Below are positions 20,803 to 29,820 of a stretch of 64,000 bases of DNA, in pieces (the stretch's first letter is position 1; each line of letters starts with the position of its first letter). The DNA is from a bacterium. Lineage in GTDB: Bacteria; Planctomycetota; Planctomycetia; Kolteriales; Kolteriaceae. Below the pieces are notes generated by a model, which saw only the letters and a list, made by a program, of their open reading frames with translations, was not told where the DNA came from and ran no database searches. The stretch is from contig JAIEPU010000017.1 in NCBI GenBank assembly GCA_019748235.1, positions 1 to 64,000 on the forward strand, read 5' to 3'. Position numbers and translations under genes: made by a program.

Positions 20803-21606
20803 TCAGGCCGGTTTGCCGATGGGTGGACCGGCCTTTTCTATTTGGTCGATGAATTCGTCATCCATCCCCGCCAACTTCCGCGCCTCCCGCTGAAAGATAT
20901 TTCCTTTCGCCCTGTAGGGAGACATGGGCCAGTGCAAATGCTCTAAATACGCATCCCAATCAGACACGTGCCGAGGCTTGAGCTCGCGAAACCACTTTAA
21001 GCCGAAGGCAACGTGGTCGATCTCATCGACATGAATCGCCTTCATCACCTCGCGGCTCTTGAAGTCTTGCGCATCGTCAAACGCCTCAGCGAATTCGAGG
21101 CTATGGTCAAGGTTTCCTCCCTCAAAGGTGAGCGGCACGCACGCGAGATAGTCGAGCAGATTCTCCGCCTGTCGATTCCGCGACCACACATGTCCGTTCA
21201 CCGGAATCTCGCCAAAGGTCATTCCCAGCGAATTTAGCCGTCGGAGGTGCATTTTGGTGTGACGTTGCTCGTCACGCATGATCTGAATGATTTCGAAGCG
21301 GAATGGAGTTGGCGCGTCGGGAAAGGCACAGATTGTCCACGCCATGGCCTCGAGAGCCTGAAGTTCATGGTTGGCCATGATGTGATGGGCAATCGCGCGA
21401 AGGCGCGGTTCCATCATGCCCGAAAGCTTGGGCATTTTCGCGCCGTGATGATTTTTGAAGAAGCGAAGGGAGTCGACTCGAGCCGGTTCGATGATCCGTT
21501 TCGCCGGTCCAGGATGGCGATCGGTGAGAGGTTCGTCCGGTGGAAGGAGCTTCTCCTCCAATTCAGGAGAAAGAAGGATCCGCTCAGCAAATTCCCTGAT
21601 CTCCAC
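20803..21606 (-). CDS. DUF455 ferritin-like protein
   Basis: Helix-rich with metal-ligand-type motifs AHHIMANHELQALEAMAW...MRDEQRHTKMH...HVDEIDHVAFG. Confidence 0.82.
   Translation of the reverse strand: MEIREFAERILLSPELEEKLLPPDEPLTDRHPGPAKRIIEPARVDSLRFFKNHHGAKMPKLSGMMEPRLRAIAHHIMANHELQALEAMAWTICAFPDAPTPFRFEIIQIMRDEQRHTKMHLRRLNSLGMTFGEIPVNGHVWSRNRQAENLLDYLACVPLTFEGGNLDHSLEFAEAFDDAQDFKSREVMKAIHVDEIDHVAFGLKWFRELKPRHVSDWDAYLEHLHWPMSPYRAKGNIFQREARKLAGMDDEFIDQIEKAGPPIGKPA
20805..20834. terminator. Stem-loop at the convergent rpiB / DUF455 junction
   Basis: AGGCCGGT-N14-ACCGGCCT followed by TTTTC; overlaps the last codons of the DUF455 gene. Confidence 0.6.
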
Positions 21607-21644
21607 GCTTCCCGACTCACTTCAAGGACTTGGTGCGGAAGCTA

Positions 21645-21669
21645 TCTCTCCCTCGCGAGGAGGGAGAGA
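21645..21669. terminator. Stem-loop between the DUF455 and PEP-CTERM genes
   Basis: Perfect TCTCTCCCTC-gcgag-GAGGGAGAGA inverted repeat just 3' of the PEP-CTERM stop. No clear U-tract. Confidence 0.5.
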
Positions 21670-21682
21670 GCGGAGATTATTC

Positions 21683-22465
21683 TTAGGCGGAGATTCCACG
21701 GCGTCGACGCCATGTGTACCCCGCGCCGAACATGGTTGTTCCGACGAGCAACATCGTCACGGTTGACGCTTCGGGAACGACCTCAACGATGTAGTCCTGG
21801 AAATCAGGATTCGTCAGAGCCAGCAAGTTGGGCAGGGGCCCGTTATAGCTGAGCGAGAGCCCATCCAAGTAGCTCTGGGCCACCGGAACCACGGGGAGCT
21901 CCTGCAACGGATCATTGACATCTAAAAGATAGCCGCTTTGGAGAGTGAAGTTTCCACTCGAAAGATTCAATGAGCCGAGACTGACACCGTCGAAGTCGGT
22001 GGCGATCTCGAACAGCATGGCGTGGAAAGCAATCGCATCAGTGATCTGAGTGTTGGAGTATGGTCCCGGAAGTTCCCAGGAAGGATCGTAGTACTTCGCC
22101 CAGAGTTGCTCGATGAGAAGGGCTCTCGCAGGGGTGATGGGGCCGGAAATCGGGTTGACCGGAACATTGGCCGTGGTGAGTGCACCGACGTCATACGGGC
22201 TCAAGATCGAGCTGAAGTCCTGCTGAATATCGATGCAGAATCCGTACTCGGGATCGGTCAACTTCAATGCGTTGGGGCCGACTGGATCAGATGTCCGAAG
22301 CCGGAAAAGGCCAGACGATCCGTAATAGACTTCCGTGCTGTTGAAGGTGTATCCCATGACGCCCGAAGACTGAAAGTCTTCCAGGTAAAGGGAAACAGTT
22401 TCCGCACGAGAGGTCGACAAAGCACCGAAAAAAATAAACGCCCCGATGAGGTGCGAGCGGCTCAT
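21683..22465 (-). CDS. PEP-CTERM sorting-domain protein
   Basis: Signal peptide MSRSHLIGAFIFFGALSTSRA; C-terminus VVPEASTVTMLLVGTTMFGAGYTWRRRR. Confidence 0.85.
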   Translation of the reverse strand: MSRSHLIGAFIFFGALSTSRAETVSLYLEDFQSSGVMGYTFNSTEVYYGSSGLFRLRTSDPVGPNALKLTDPEYGFCIDIQQDFSSILSPYDVGALTTANVPVNPISGPITPARALLIEQLWAKYYDPSWELPGPYSNTQITDAIAFHAMLFEIATDFDGVSLGSLNLSSGNFTLQSGYLLDVNDPLQELPVVPVAQSYLDGLSLSYNGPLPNLLALTNPDFQDYIVEVVPEASTVTMLLVGTTMFGAGYTWRRRRGISA

Positions 22466-22818
22466 AACTACTCTCCAAATCCCAGAACTGGGAATCGATG
22501 AATTTCGATCAAAAGAATGGCTCGACGGCAAATACCGTCATTCGGCAATGTCAGTTCTCTGCCGGACCAGATAGGAGGCGTCCTAGCCGGAGGTCCAAAC
22601 ATTTCGCGATTCGCGAAGGAATCGACGAACTGGATCATTCACCGTTCACGCTTCTCGCAGCAGCGGCGCCATTGGCAGGCGCGACCGGACATGCGGAAAG
22701 GGAGAGCGAGGCTTTCATTTTCGTCAAACCTAACTAAGCATTGCAATATAATTTTAGGCTGTAATCAAAAAGATAGGTAGGTTTACTTATGTAGGATATC
22801 TATGTCCTAATCTGCGAT

Positions 22819-23193
22819 TTAGACAGAGTTTGCGTCCAAAATCTCGACAGCGTTCCCGGCGCAATCCGGGATGTAAGTCGAGCGGCTCCCATCGCGGTGA
22901 GTTTTCAATGTCCCGAACTGTTCCGCCTGAGGATGAGTGAACCCGATGTGGGGGGGATGCTGGTGCGGAAGCACAAGCGCGAGATGAATATTCGCGAAGG
23001 TTAACATCGCCCACGTATCATCTTGATGAGCAATCTTGCACCGAAACGTCTTCGTGTACCAGTCGACTGCCTCAGCGATGTCTTTCACGGAAATCGCGAT
23101 GTGATGAATCGCGTCCAGGTCGGAAGAGGGTGTCGACGAATTGTTGCTCGTTTGACTCGGATTCGCGGTGGGTGTGCTCATCGTGTCACTCAT
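22819..23193 (-). CDS. VOC-superfamily (glyoxalase-like) protein
   Basis: DAIHHIAISVKDIAEAVDWYTKTFRCKI...YIPDCAGNAVEILDA. Confidence 0.88.
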   Translation of the reverse strand: MSDTMSTPTANPSQTSNNSSTPSSDLDAIHHIAISVKDIAEAVDWYTKTFRCKIAHQDDTWAMLTFANIHLALVLPHQHPPHIGFTHPQAEQFGTLKTHRDGSRSTYIPDCAGNAVEILDANSV

Positions 23194-23260
23194 TCACTTT
23201 TGAAAGAGAAGAGAATTGTTTCGCCCCTGGGGTCGGAGGTCCTGTTGGTCTCTCTTTATT

Positions 23261-24214
23261 CTACGAACCAGTGAAGCTAGAGGCGGGGCGGCCGCGACGA
23301 GGAAGTGCGGGGGGTGGGTTGAGAGTCCTCGCGAAGGCCGACACATGGGTCATTCGATCGGCGTACGAGGTATAGCTCATCTGTCGACGCTGCTGATCCG
23401 TTAATCCGGGGCCGTGCAAGAGGACGGAAACTCCCGCTTGGCTCGCATGGCTATACAGTCGATTGTATTCTTCGATGATTTCGTCACTTTGAAGCGGTTG
23501 ACTCACCGTTATCCAAAGAAGTTTGGGACGAACTTCATTCACCGCATCGAAGAAGGAGGCGAAAGGTGTGTTTGCGCCGAGATTGATCGGCTCCCAGGCA
23601 GCCTCGATCAAGCAGAGCTGAATGAGCAAGCTGTAAGTGAGATCTTGATCCCCCCAGATCGCTCCTCCAACGGCAGCCGGACAGTTCTGACAAGCCCGCA
23701 ACTCGAGCACCGCTTTCAGTTCGTAAAGAGCCGCCTTACACTCCTGTCGGGCCAATAATCGGCGATGGCTTTGCCCTGGAACGAGCCCTTCGTCGACATG
23801 GCTGAGGGCGGGAAGAACGACATCGTCGAAGAGTTGATCAATGGGAATTCCAGCTTGGTAGCCTCCCATCAACAAAGAACGTATGGATCCTACCTCTCCG
23901 GACTTCAGGAGACGTCTCGCCTCCTCACGGAGCGAGGAAACGTCGCGGGGATGCTCTTGCACACTAAGGACTTCCACTCGCCGGACATCGAGGTTCGGAA
24001 GTCGACCCGCTCGCCCAAGTCGAAGAATGTCAGAGAGAAGTAGCTTTCGGTGTCCGCCAGCCGTTTTGTGAGCCGGCAGTATTCCATCATCGACCCAGCG
24101 CTTCACGGTACTCACGCTCACGCCGAGCGCGCGCGACGCGTCAGCAGTGCTCAAGTACCGGGATTCCATTTGGCCAAGCCTCATTGACGTGAAGAGTGAT
24201 ACATACGCGTTCAA
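23261..24214 (-). CDS. MerR-type HTH regulator with divergent B12-binding-like domain
   Basis: HTH 'YLSTADASRALGVSVSTVKRWVDDGILPAHKTAGGHRKLLLSDIL' plus C-terminal Rossmann-like region. Start may be the internal MESRYLST at 24169. Confidence 0.8.
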   Translation of the reverse strand: MNAYVSLFTSMRLGQMESRYLSTADASRALGVSVSTVKRWVDDGILPAHKTAGGHRKLLLSDILRLGRAGRLPNLDVRRVEVLSVQEHPRDVSSLREEARRLLKSGEVGSIRSLLMGGYQAGIPIDQLFDDVVLPALSHVDEGLVPGQSHRRLLARQECKAALYELKAVLELRACQNCPAAVGGAIWGDQDLTYSLLIQLCLIEAAWEPINLGANTPFASFFDAVNEVRPKLLWITVSQPLQSDEIIEEYNRLYSHASQAGVSVLLHGPGLTDQQRRQMSYTSYADRMTHVSAFARTLNPPPALPRRGRPASSFTGS

Positions 24215-24486
24215 CTGTAGTAATTAACGGCTGATTTGCCTAATCCAGTGCGTGAATCCGCGAAAAATAGCGACTTAAAGAATGATTTGATCGGCATTTG
24301 CGACTGAGGAGAAGCACTTCGCATCAAACTCTGCTCTTTTGTTCATTATATTCGAGCACAATTGTAGGACTAGCGAGTCCGGTTTCAGCCGGTTTCCACG
24401 CCAAGACCTATTGTCACACCTCCACTCAAAACTCTCGCACGTCCGTACGATGGGATCTGTTTGGCATCGAATGGGGGCGGATTTCG

Positions 24487-25143
24487 ATGGGGGAAGCGAG
24501 AAAGTCATATCGTGCCGCTCTTCGGTTTTCATGGCTTACCCGCTATTACGACTCGATCGTCGGCTATTCGATCAATGACCGGTTGTTCAAGGAGCAGCTT
24601 CTCGCAGAAGCGGACATTCACCCCGGCCAACGAGTCCTCGACTTCGGGTGCGGCACGGGCTCGTTGACGATTCGAATTAAAGAACGGGTTCCCTCCGCCC
24701 GCATCATCGGCATCGATGTCGATCAGCGAATCCTCGATTTGGCCCGGTCGAAAGCGGCATCGAAACGAATCGACATCGATTGGCGACAAGGGACGCTTCG
24801 GGAGCAAGTCCTGGAGCGAGGAAGTGTGGATCATGTCGTGTCGAGCCTGGTCCTTCATCACCTGACGACCGACGAGAAGCGTTCGGCGCTACGGCAATTC
24901 GTGGAAGTCCTCAGGCCCGGAGGAGAAATTCATATCGCCGACTTCGGCATGCCGCGATCATGGTTGATGCGAGGGGCATTTCTCTCGGTCCGAATTCTCG
25001 ATGGATTCGATCGGACAGAGGCCAATTATCTGGGACAACTTCCGATACTGATGATGGATGCGGGACTCAGTGATGTTCGGTCAACTCACACGTATTCCAC
25101 CGTGTGCGGGACCATCGAACTGTTTCATGGCCGACGGGATTAA
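24487..25143 (+). CDS. Class I SAM-dependent methyltransferase
   Basis: VLDFGCGTGSLTIRI, IIGIDVDQRILDLA, LRPGGEIHIADFG. Start chosen at MGEARKSY. Confidence 0.9.
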   Translation: MGEARKSYRAALRFSWLTRYYDSIVGYSINDRLFKEQLLAEADIHPGQRVLDFGCGTGSLTIRIKERVPSARIIGIDVDQRILDLARSKAASKRIDIDWRQGTLREQVLERGSVDHVVSSLVLHHLTTDEKRSALRQFVEVLRPGGEIHIADFGMPRSWLMRGAFLSVRILDGFDRTEANYLGQLPILMMDAGLSDVRSTHTYSTVCGTIELFHGRRD

Positions 25144-25195
25144 CGACCTGATCCTTGCGACGAACGCTTTTCACTTTTGAATGAACTAGGACGAC

Positions 25196-27079
25196 TTGAT
25201 GCCGACCACCAGCAGTTCAAGCATCGTCAAAATCTGGAATGATCGCGGCAACCTGATCATCGCTTTCGTGGCTACGCTCGCCATTGCCACACATCTCGTT
25301 CTCCGATTCATGGTCCCCGCGGGCGAAACGGCGTCGCTCCTCCCGCTCTGGATAGCGCTTTTGTTCGGAGGAATTCCACTCGTCTTTGGATTGCTGATGA
25401 AGGTCGTCTCGTTCGAATTCGGTTCGGATCTGCTCGCCGGGATTTCCATTATCACGGCGGTGCTCCTTGGAGAATACCTGGCGGGAACGATCGTCGTCCT
25501 CATGCTTTCCGGCGGGGAAGCCCTCGAACAGTATGCGGTCCGGAGCGCTTCGTCTGTGCTACGCGCGCTCGCGAAACGGCTTCCCTCCGTGGCTCACCGG
25601 AAAGAGGGAGATTCGATCGTCGACATCCCTCTCGACCGGATCGTGCCGGGGGATTTGGTTGTTTTATTCCCTCACGATATTTGCCCCGCGGACGGCGTGG
25701 TCGTGGAAGGGCACGGGGTCATGGATGAGTCTTTTCTCACCGGCGAACCCTTCATGATGATGAAGACCCCCGGCTCGGAAGTGATCTCGGGCGCGATTAA
25801 TGGAGAGACGGCGGTCACGGTTCGAACGACACGTCCCGCCGCTGACTCACGATATGCGAAGATCATGAAGGTGATGCAGTCAGCTGAGCAAAACCGGCCC
25901 CATATGCGTCGGCTGGGGGACCAACTTGGGGCGTTTTATACGCCGGTCGCTCTATTCATTGCGTTCGTCGCATGGGGAGTCAGCGGAGAGGCGTACCGAT
26001 TTCTGGCAGTTCTCGTCGTCGCAACCCCTTGTCCACTTCTCATTGCCATCCCGGTCGCGATCATCAGCGCGATATCTCTTTCTGCCCGGCGAGGCATCAT
26101 CATCAAAAATCCGGCTGTCCTCGAGCAGATCAGCACGTGTCGAACAGCGATCTTCGATAAGACGGGGACGTTGACCTATGGACGACCGAAATTGATTGAT
26201 CAGATCGTCGCGCCTGGAAGGGAGGCTCACGAAGTTCTCGCGCTGGTGGCAAGCGTCGAGAGGTATTCCAAGCATCCTTTAGCGACGGCGATTCATCAAG
26301 CGGCTGAGGATTCGCACGTCATCCTGAAAACGGCGAGTTCTATCAGCGAACCTCCGGGAGCTGGACTTCAAGGAGAAGTCGAAGGACGTGTGGTGGAAGT
26401 AACCGGACGAAAGAGATTGACCCAGCGACAGGTGCCAGGATACGAGAGAATTCCCGCGAGTGGCGGCGGACTCGAATGCGTCATCCTCATTGATGGCGAG
26501 TACGCCGCCCTCTACCGATTCCGGGATGCCCCTCGCGCGGAAGGAGTTTCCTTCATCCGCCATCTAAAACCGAGTCACAACATCGAAAGAGAGATGATCA
26601 TTTCCGGCGATCGGGAGTCAGAGGTTCGCTACCTGGCCGATCAAGTCGGTATCAAGGAGGTCTACGCCAGCAAATCTCCCGAGGAAAAAGTCGAGCTTGT
26701 CCGGTCGGCGACAGCGAACGCAAAAACGCTTTACGTGGGGGATGGAATCAACGATGCGCCCGCGCTCCTTTCGGCGACGGTCGGTATTGCGATCGGCCAA
26801 AACAGCGACATCACCTCGGAAGCGGCCGATGTCGTCATCATGGATAGCTCGCTCGAAAAGGTTGATGAGTTCCTTCACATCAGCGAGCGGATGCGGCGGA
26901 TCGCATTGGAGAGCGCGATCGGAGGGATGGCGCTCAGCGTAGTGGGAATGGGACTCGCGAGCGTCGGCCTTCTAGCTCCTGTCGCCGGCGCAATTACGCA
27001 AGAGGTGATCGATGTCTTCGCTGTTCTCAATGCCGTGCGCACCGCGCGCACGCCAAGGCAACTGACCGATTTCAAATAA
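25196..27079 (+). CDS. Heavy-metal-type (P1B-like) P-type ATPase without N-terminal HMA domain
   Basis: TPCPLLIAIPVAI (CPL rather than CPC), DKTGTLTYGRPKL, YVGDGINDAPAL, HP motif 'YSKHPLATAI'. Confidence 0.9.
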   Translation: MMPTTSSSSIVKIWNDRGNLIIAFVATLAIATHLVLRFMVPAGETASLLPLWIALLFGGIPLVFGLLMKVVSFEFGSDLLAGISIITAVLLGEYLAGTIVVLMLSGGEALEQYAVRSASSVLRALAKRLPSVAHRKEGDSIVDIPLDRIVPGDLVVLFPHDICPADGVVVEGHGVMDESFLTGEPFMMMKTPGSEVISGAINGETAVTVRTTRPAADSRYAKIMKVMQSAEQNRPHMRRLGDQLGAFYTPVALFIAFVAWGVSGEAYRFLAVLVVATPCPLLIAIPVAIISAISLSARRGIIIKNPAVLEQISTCRTAIFDKTGTLTYGRPKLIDQIVAPGREAHEVLALVASVERYSKHPLATAIHQAAEDSHVILKTASSISEPPGAGLQGEVEGRVVEVTGRKRLTQRQVPGYERIPASGGGLECVILIDGEYAALYRFRDAPRAEGVSFIRHLKPSHNIEREMIISGDRESEVRYLADQVGIKEVYASKSPEEKVELVRSATANAKTLYVGDGINDAPALLSATVGIAIGQNSDITSEAADVVIMDSSLEKVDEFLHISERMRRIALESAIGGMALSVVGMGLASVGLLAPVAGAITQEVIDVFAVLNAVRTARTPRQLTDFK

Positions 27080-27187
27080 TAATTCCGCAGATTAAGATCG
27101 GCCTCGCCGAATTTCGTTCACTTCGGTTAGATTTCAGCAACGGAGTGAAGACGTCTCCGAAATGGGTAAGCTTCGATTTAGAATCGG

Positions 27188-27454
27188 ATGAGCAGAATGA
27201 ATATCCGAAACGATTCCCCACGAGACACGGTGAGAGATCGAATCTCTCTTTGGTTTCTACGGGGGATCACCCTGGTTCTCGGGCTGGTGGCCTTCGGTAT
27301 TGGATTCGTCTGCTGTTGTTCCGGCACCGGGTTCGCGTTTTTGGCGATGAATGCCCCCGAGCAAGTCTTTCTCTACATGGCCATTGGGTTTGGATTCGTG
27401 GGGGGATTGACCGCATTCGTCTTCGTGGTCAGACGATTCTGGCCGAAGGATTGA
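27188..27454 (+). CDS. Small membrane protein with two predicted TM helices
   Basis: 88 aa; hydrophobic segments ITLVLGLVAFGIGFVCCCSGTG and FLYMAIGFGFVGGLTAFVFVV; 13 nt upstream of the next gene. Confidence 0.65.
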   Translation: MSRMNIRNDSPRDTVRDRISLWFLRGITLVLGLVAFGIGFVCCCSGTGFAFLAMNAPEQVFLYMAIGFGFVGGLTAFVFVVRRFWPKD

Positions 27455-27467
27455 GACTTATCGTCCC

Positions 27468-28976
27468 TTGGAAAGGTTGTTCCTGATGGAGCTGCGCGAT
27501 TATCGGTTGCTCGGAACCACCGAAAGCCTATGTCCAGAGTGTTTAGAGAAAGTATCGGCGAAGATCGTCGAGCGCAACGGCCGAGTCTACTTTCGAAAGC
27601 GTTGTTCGACTCACGGCCTTCGCGAGGATTTCGTTTGTTCTGATGTGAAGCAGTACGATCTGATGGAGTTCAGTCTTCCCGCGAAGATTCCCCCCCGATT
27701 CGGTGTCGAACCCAAGAAAGGTTGCCCCTTCGATTGCGGTCTGTGCTCGGATCATGAGCAACATACCTGCATCGGCATTGTCGAAATCACTTCGTCTTGC
27801 AACCTAAGCTGTCCGATGTGCTATGCGAACAGCGGTCCTGGTGGAACGCATCTCACATTTGACGAGTGCCGGTCGGCGATCGACCGATTGGTCGCCGTCG
27901 AGGGTCGCCCCGAAATCTTGCAGCTTTCGGGAGGAGAGCCCACCATTCATCCCGAGTTCGAAAGAATCGTCGAGTACGCCTGCGATCAGCCGATCGACTA
28001 TGTCATGATCAATACGAACGGCATTCGTTTAGCGCATGACTCCCGTTTGCTTCGTTTCCTTGAGGATCGCCGCCATCGATTGATGGTCTACTTCCAGTTC
28101 GACGGATTTTCAGAGAGAAGTAGCCGTGATCTTCGTGGGGAGAATTTGGTCGATATCAAACTCCGCGCCATTGAAGCACTGGGTGCGGCCGGAATTCAAA
28201 CGACGCTCGTCGCGACACTTCAGCCGGGCGTGAATGACGATCAAATCGGTGACATCGTTCGATTCGGTATGGAGCGATCATGGATCACCGGCATCAGCTT
28301 CCAGCCAGCGACATACAGCGGACGACACGTCACCCCAGAGGTGCTGGAATCTCGGATCACGTATCCCGACGTCATCGCCGCCATCGAAGAACAGACGGAA
28401 GGAGTTTTCACGGCGTCGGATTTCATGCCTCTTCCCTGCGCGCATCCGAACTGCCATCAGATTGCTTATGCGTATCGGGCCGGAGGGAAGATTGAGCCCT
28501 TGGCCCGATTCATCGACGGAAAGAACAATCTTGGTCTCCTGGCTAATGGAATCACGTTTACCCGTGCCCGCGCCAGGGCGTTGATCGAAGAGTATCTCGG
28601 CTCGCAAGGTTGTTGCGCTGGCGGGAAGTGCGATCCCACACCCTCATCGCCAAATGTGTTCCAGATTTCGCCGACCGATTCCGCGTCCTCTACTTCGGCG
28701 CAAGAGTTTTTCGATAAGGCGGTCCACGAAGAGCTTCGCTCGGAAGATGTCTTTCGAATCACGATCAACTCATTTCTCGACGCGTACAACTTCGACGTAC
28801 GCCGGCTGATGAAATGCTGCACGCATTTCGTCCTGCCGAGCGGACACGTCATTCCGTTCTGCGCGTACAACGTCCTCTATCGACCAGGGCATGTCCCACT
28901 TCCCCCTCTTCATGACATGGTCAACAAGCCAAGCCTGTCGACGTTGCTTCCCGTGTTGAACGGCTCACCTGGATGA
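27468..28976 (+). CDS. Radical SAM protein resembling the archaeal tetraether synthase (Tes/MJ0619) family
   Basis: N-terminal Cys-rich 'LCPECLEKVSAKIVERNGRVYFRKRCSTHGLREDF', then 'GCPFDCGLCSDHEQHTCIGIVEITSSCNLSCPMCYANSG' and Cys-rich regions downstream. Confidence 0.85.
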   Translation: MERLFLMELRDYRLLGTTESLCPECLEKVSAKIVERNGRVYFRKRCSTHGLREDFVCSDVKQYDLMEFSLPAKIPPRFGVEPKKGCPFDCGLCSDHEQHTCIGIVEITSSCNLSCPMCYANSGPGGTHLTFDECRSAIDRLVAVEGRPEILQLSGGEPTIHPEFERIVEYACDQPIDYVMINTNGIRLAHDSRLLRFLEDRRHRLMVYFQFDGFSERSSRDLRGENLVDIKLRAIEALGAAGIQTTLVATLQPGVNDDQIGDIVRFGMERSWITGISFQPATYSGRHVTPEVLESRITYPDVIAAIEEQTEGVFTASDFMPLPCAHPNCHQIAYAYRAGGKIEPLARFIDGKNNLGLLANGITFTRARARALIEEYLGSQGCCAGGKCDPTPSSPNVFQISPTDSASSTSAQEFFDKAVHEELRSEDVFRITINSFLDAYNFDVRRLMKCCTHFVLPSGHVIPFCAYNVLYRPGHVPLPPLHDMVNKPSLSTLLPVLNGSPG

Positions 28977-29689
28977 ATCATCCCGTTCTCTATGCATTGA
29001 TCATGTTCGGCGCCGTTGTCTCGGCGTACCTTTTGGGCCGCGGTCGCCAATCGTCGCTTGGACTTAGTCAGAGCCAGCGACGAGCCATCGGATTGGGGGC
29101 ATTCATCGGGGCGATGCTTGGGGCGAAGCTTCCCTTTGTTCTCGCGTCTGGGGAAGGGCTCTTTTCGCGCGTCTGGTTCGACAATGGAAAGACAATTCTG
29201 TTCGGTTTGGTCGGAGGATATTTTGGGGTTGAGATTGCGAAATGGCTGAATGGAGTTCGTGTCAAAACAGGCGACAGTTTCGCTGTGCCGATCGCTGTGG
29301 CGGTCGGCATCGGACGGCTGTCCTGTTTGGCGGCGGGATGTTGTTACGGAACGCCCACATCGCTCCCTTGGGGAGTTGATTTTGGAGATGGTGTCGCTCG
29401 TCATCCGACACAGGTCTACGAGACGTTGTTTCACCTCTCGTGTGCAATCTTCCTAGAATTCCTTGCTCGCGAAAAAATGCTCCAGGGTCAGCTCATCAAG
29501 CTTTACATCCTTCTCTATCTGGGCTTTCGTTTCGTCACGGAGTTCATTCGTCCGGAACCGTTGATTGCGCTGGGGCTAACCTTTTATCAGTGGAGCGCCC
29601 TGATGATCGCGCCGATTTTCATCTACCTATGGTGGCGTGACGCCGTCGTGTTCGCGTCTTCCTCTAACAAGACGTTGGCGAATGCGTGA
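28973..29689 (+). CDS. Lgt-like (prolipoprotein diacylglyceryl transferase family) membrane protein, divergent
   Basis: GRLSCLAAGCCYGTPTSLPWGV, ARHPTQVYETLF, LGFRFVTEFIRPE; multi-TM; ATGA overlap with the radical SAM gene. Confidence 0.83.
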   Translation: MNHPVLYALIMFGAVVSAYLLGRGRQSSLGLSQSQRRAIGLGAFIGAMLGAKLPFVLASGEGLFSRVWFDNGKTILFGLVGGYFGVEIAKWLNGVRVKTGDSFAVPIAVAVGIGRLSCLAAGCCYGTPTSLPWGVDFGDGVARHPTQVYETLFHLSCAIFLEFLAREKMLQGQLIKLYILLYLGFRFVTEFIRPEPLIALGLTFYQWSALMIAPIFIYLWWRDAVVFASSSNKTLANA

Positions 29690-29820
29690 CTTTTTGAGAG
29701 CAACTCCGCCAGAAATGTCGTTATCAAGATGACTTCTGAATCCAGGCGATCGAGACTTCTCCCCGGCAAAGGCGTGTCGTGCGTATAAATCAATAGCTCT
29801 CCGAGGAAAGGATTCGAGCA

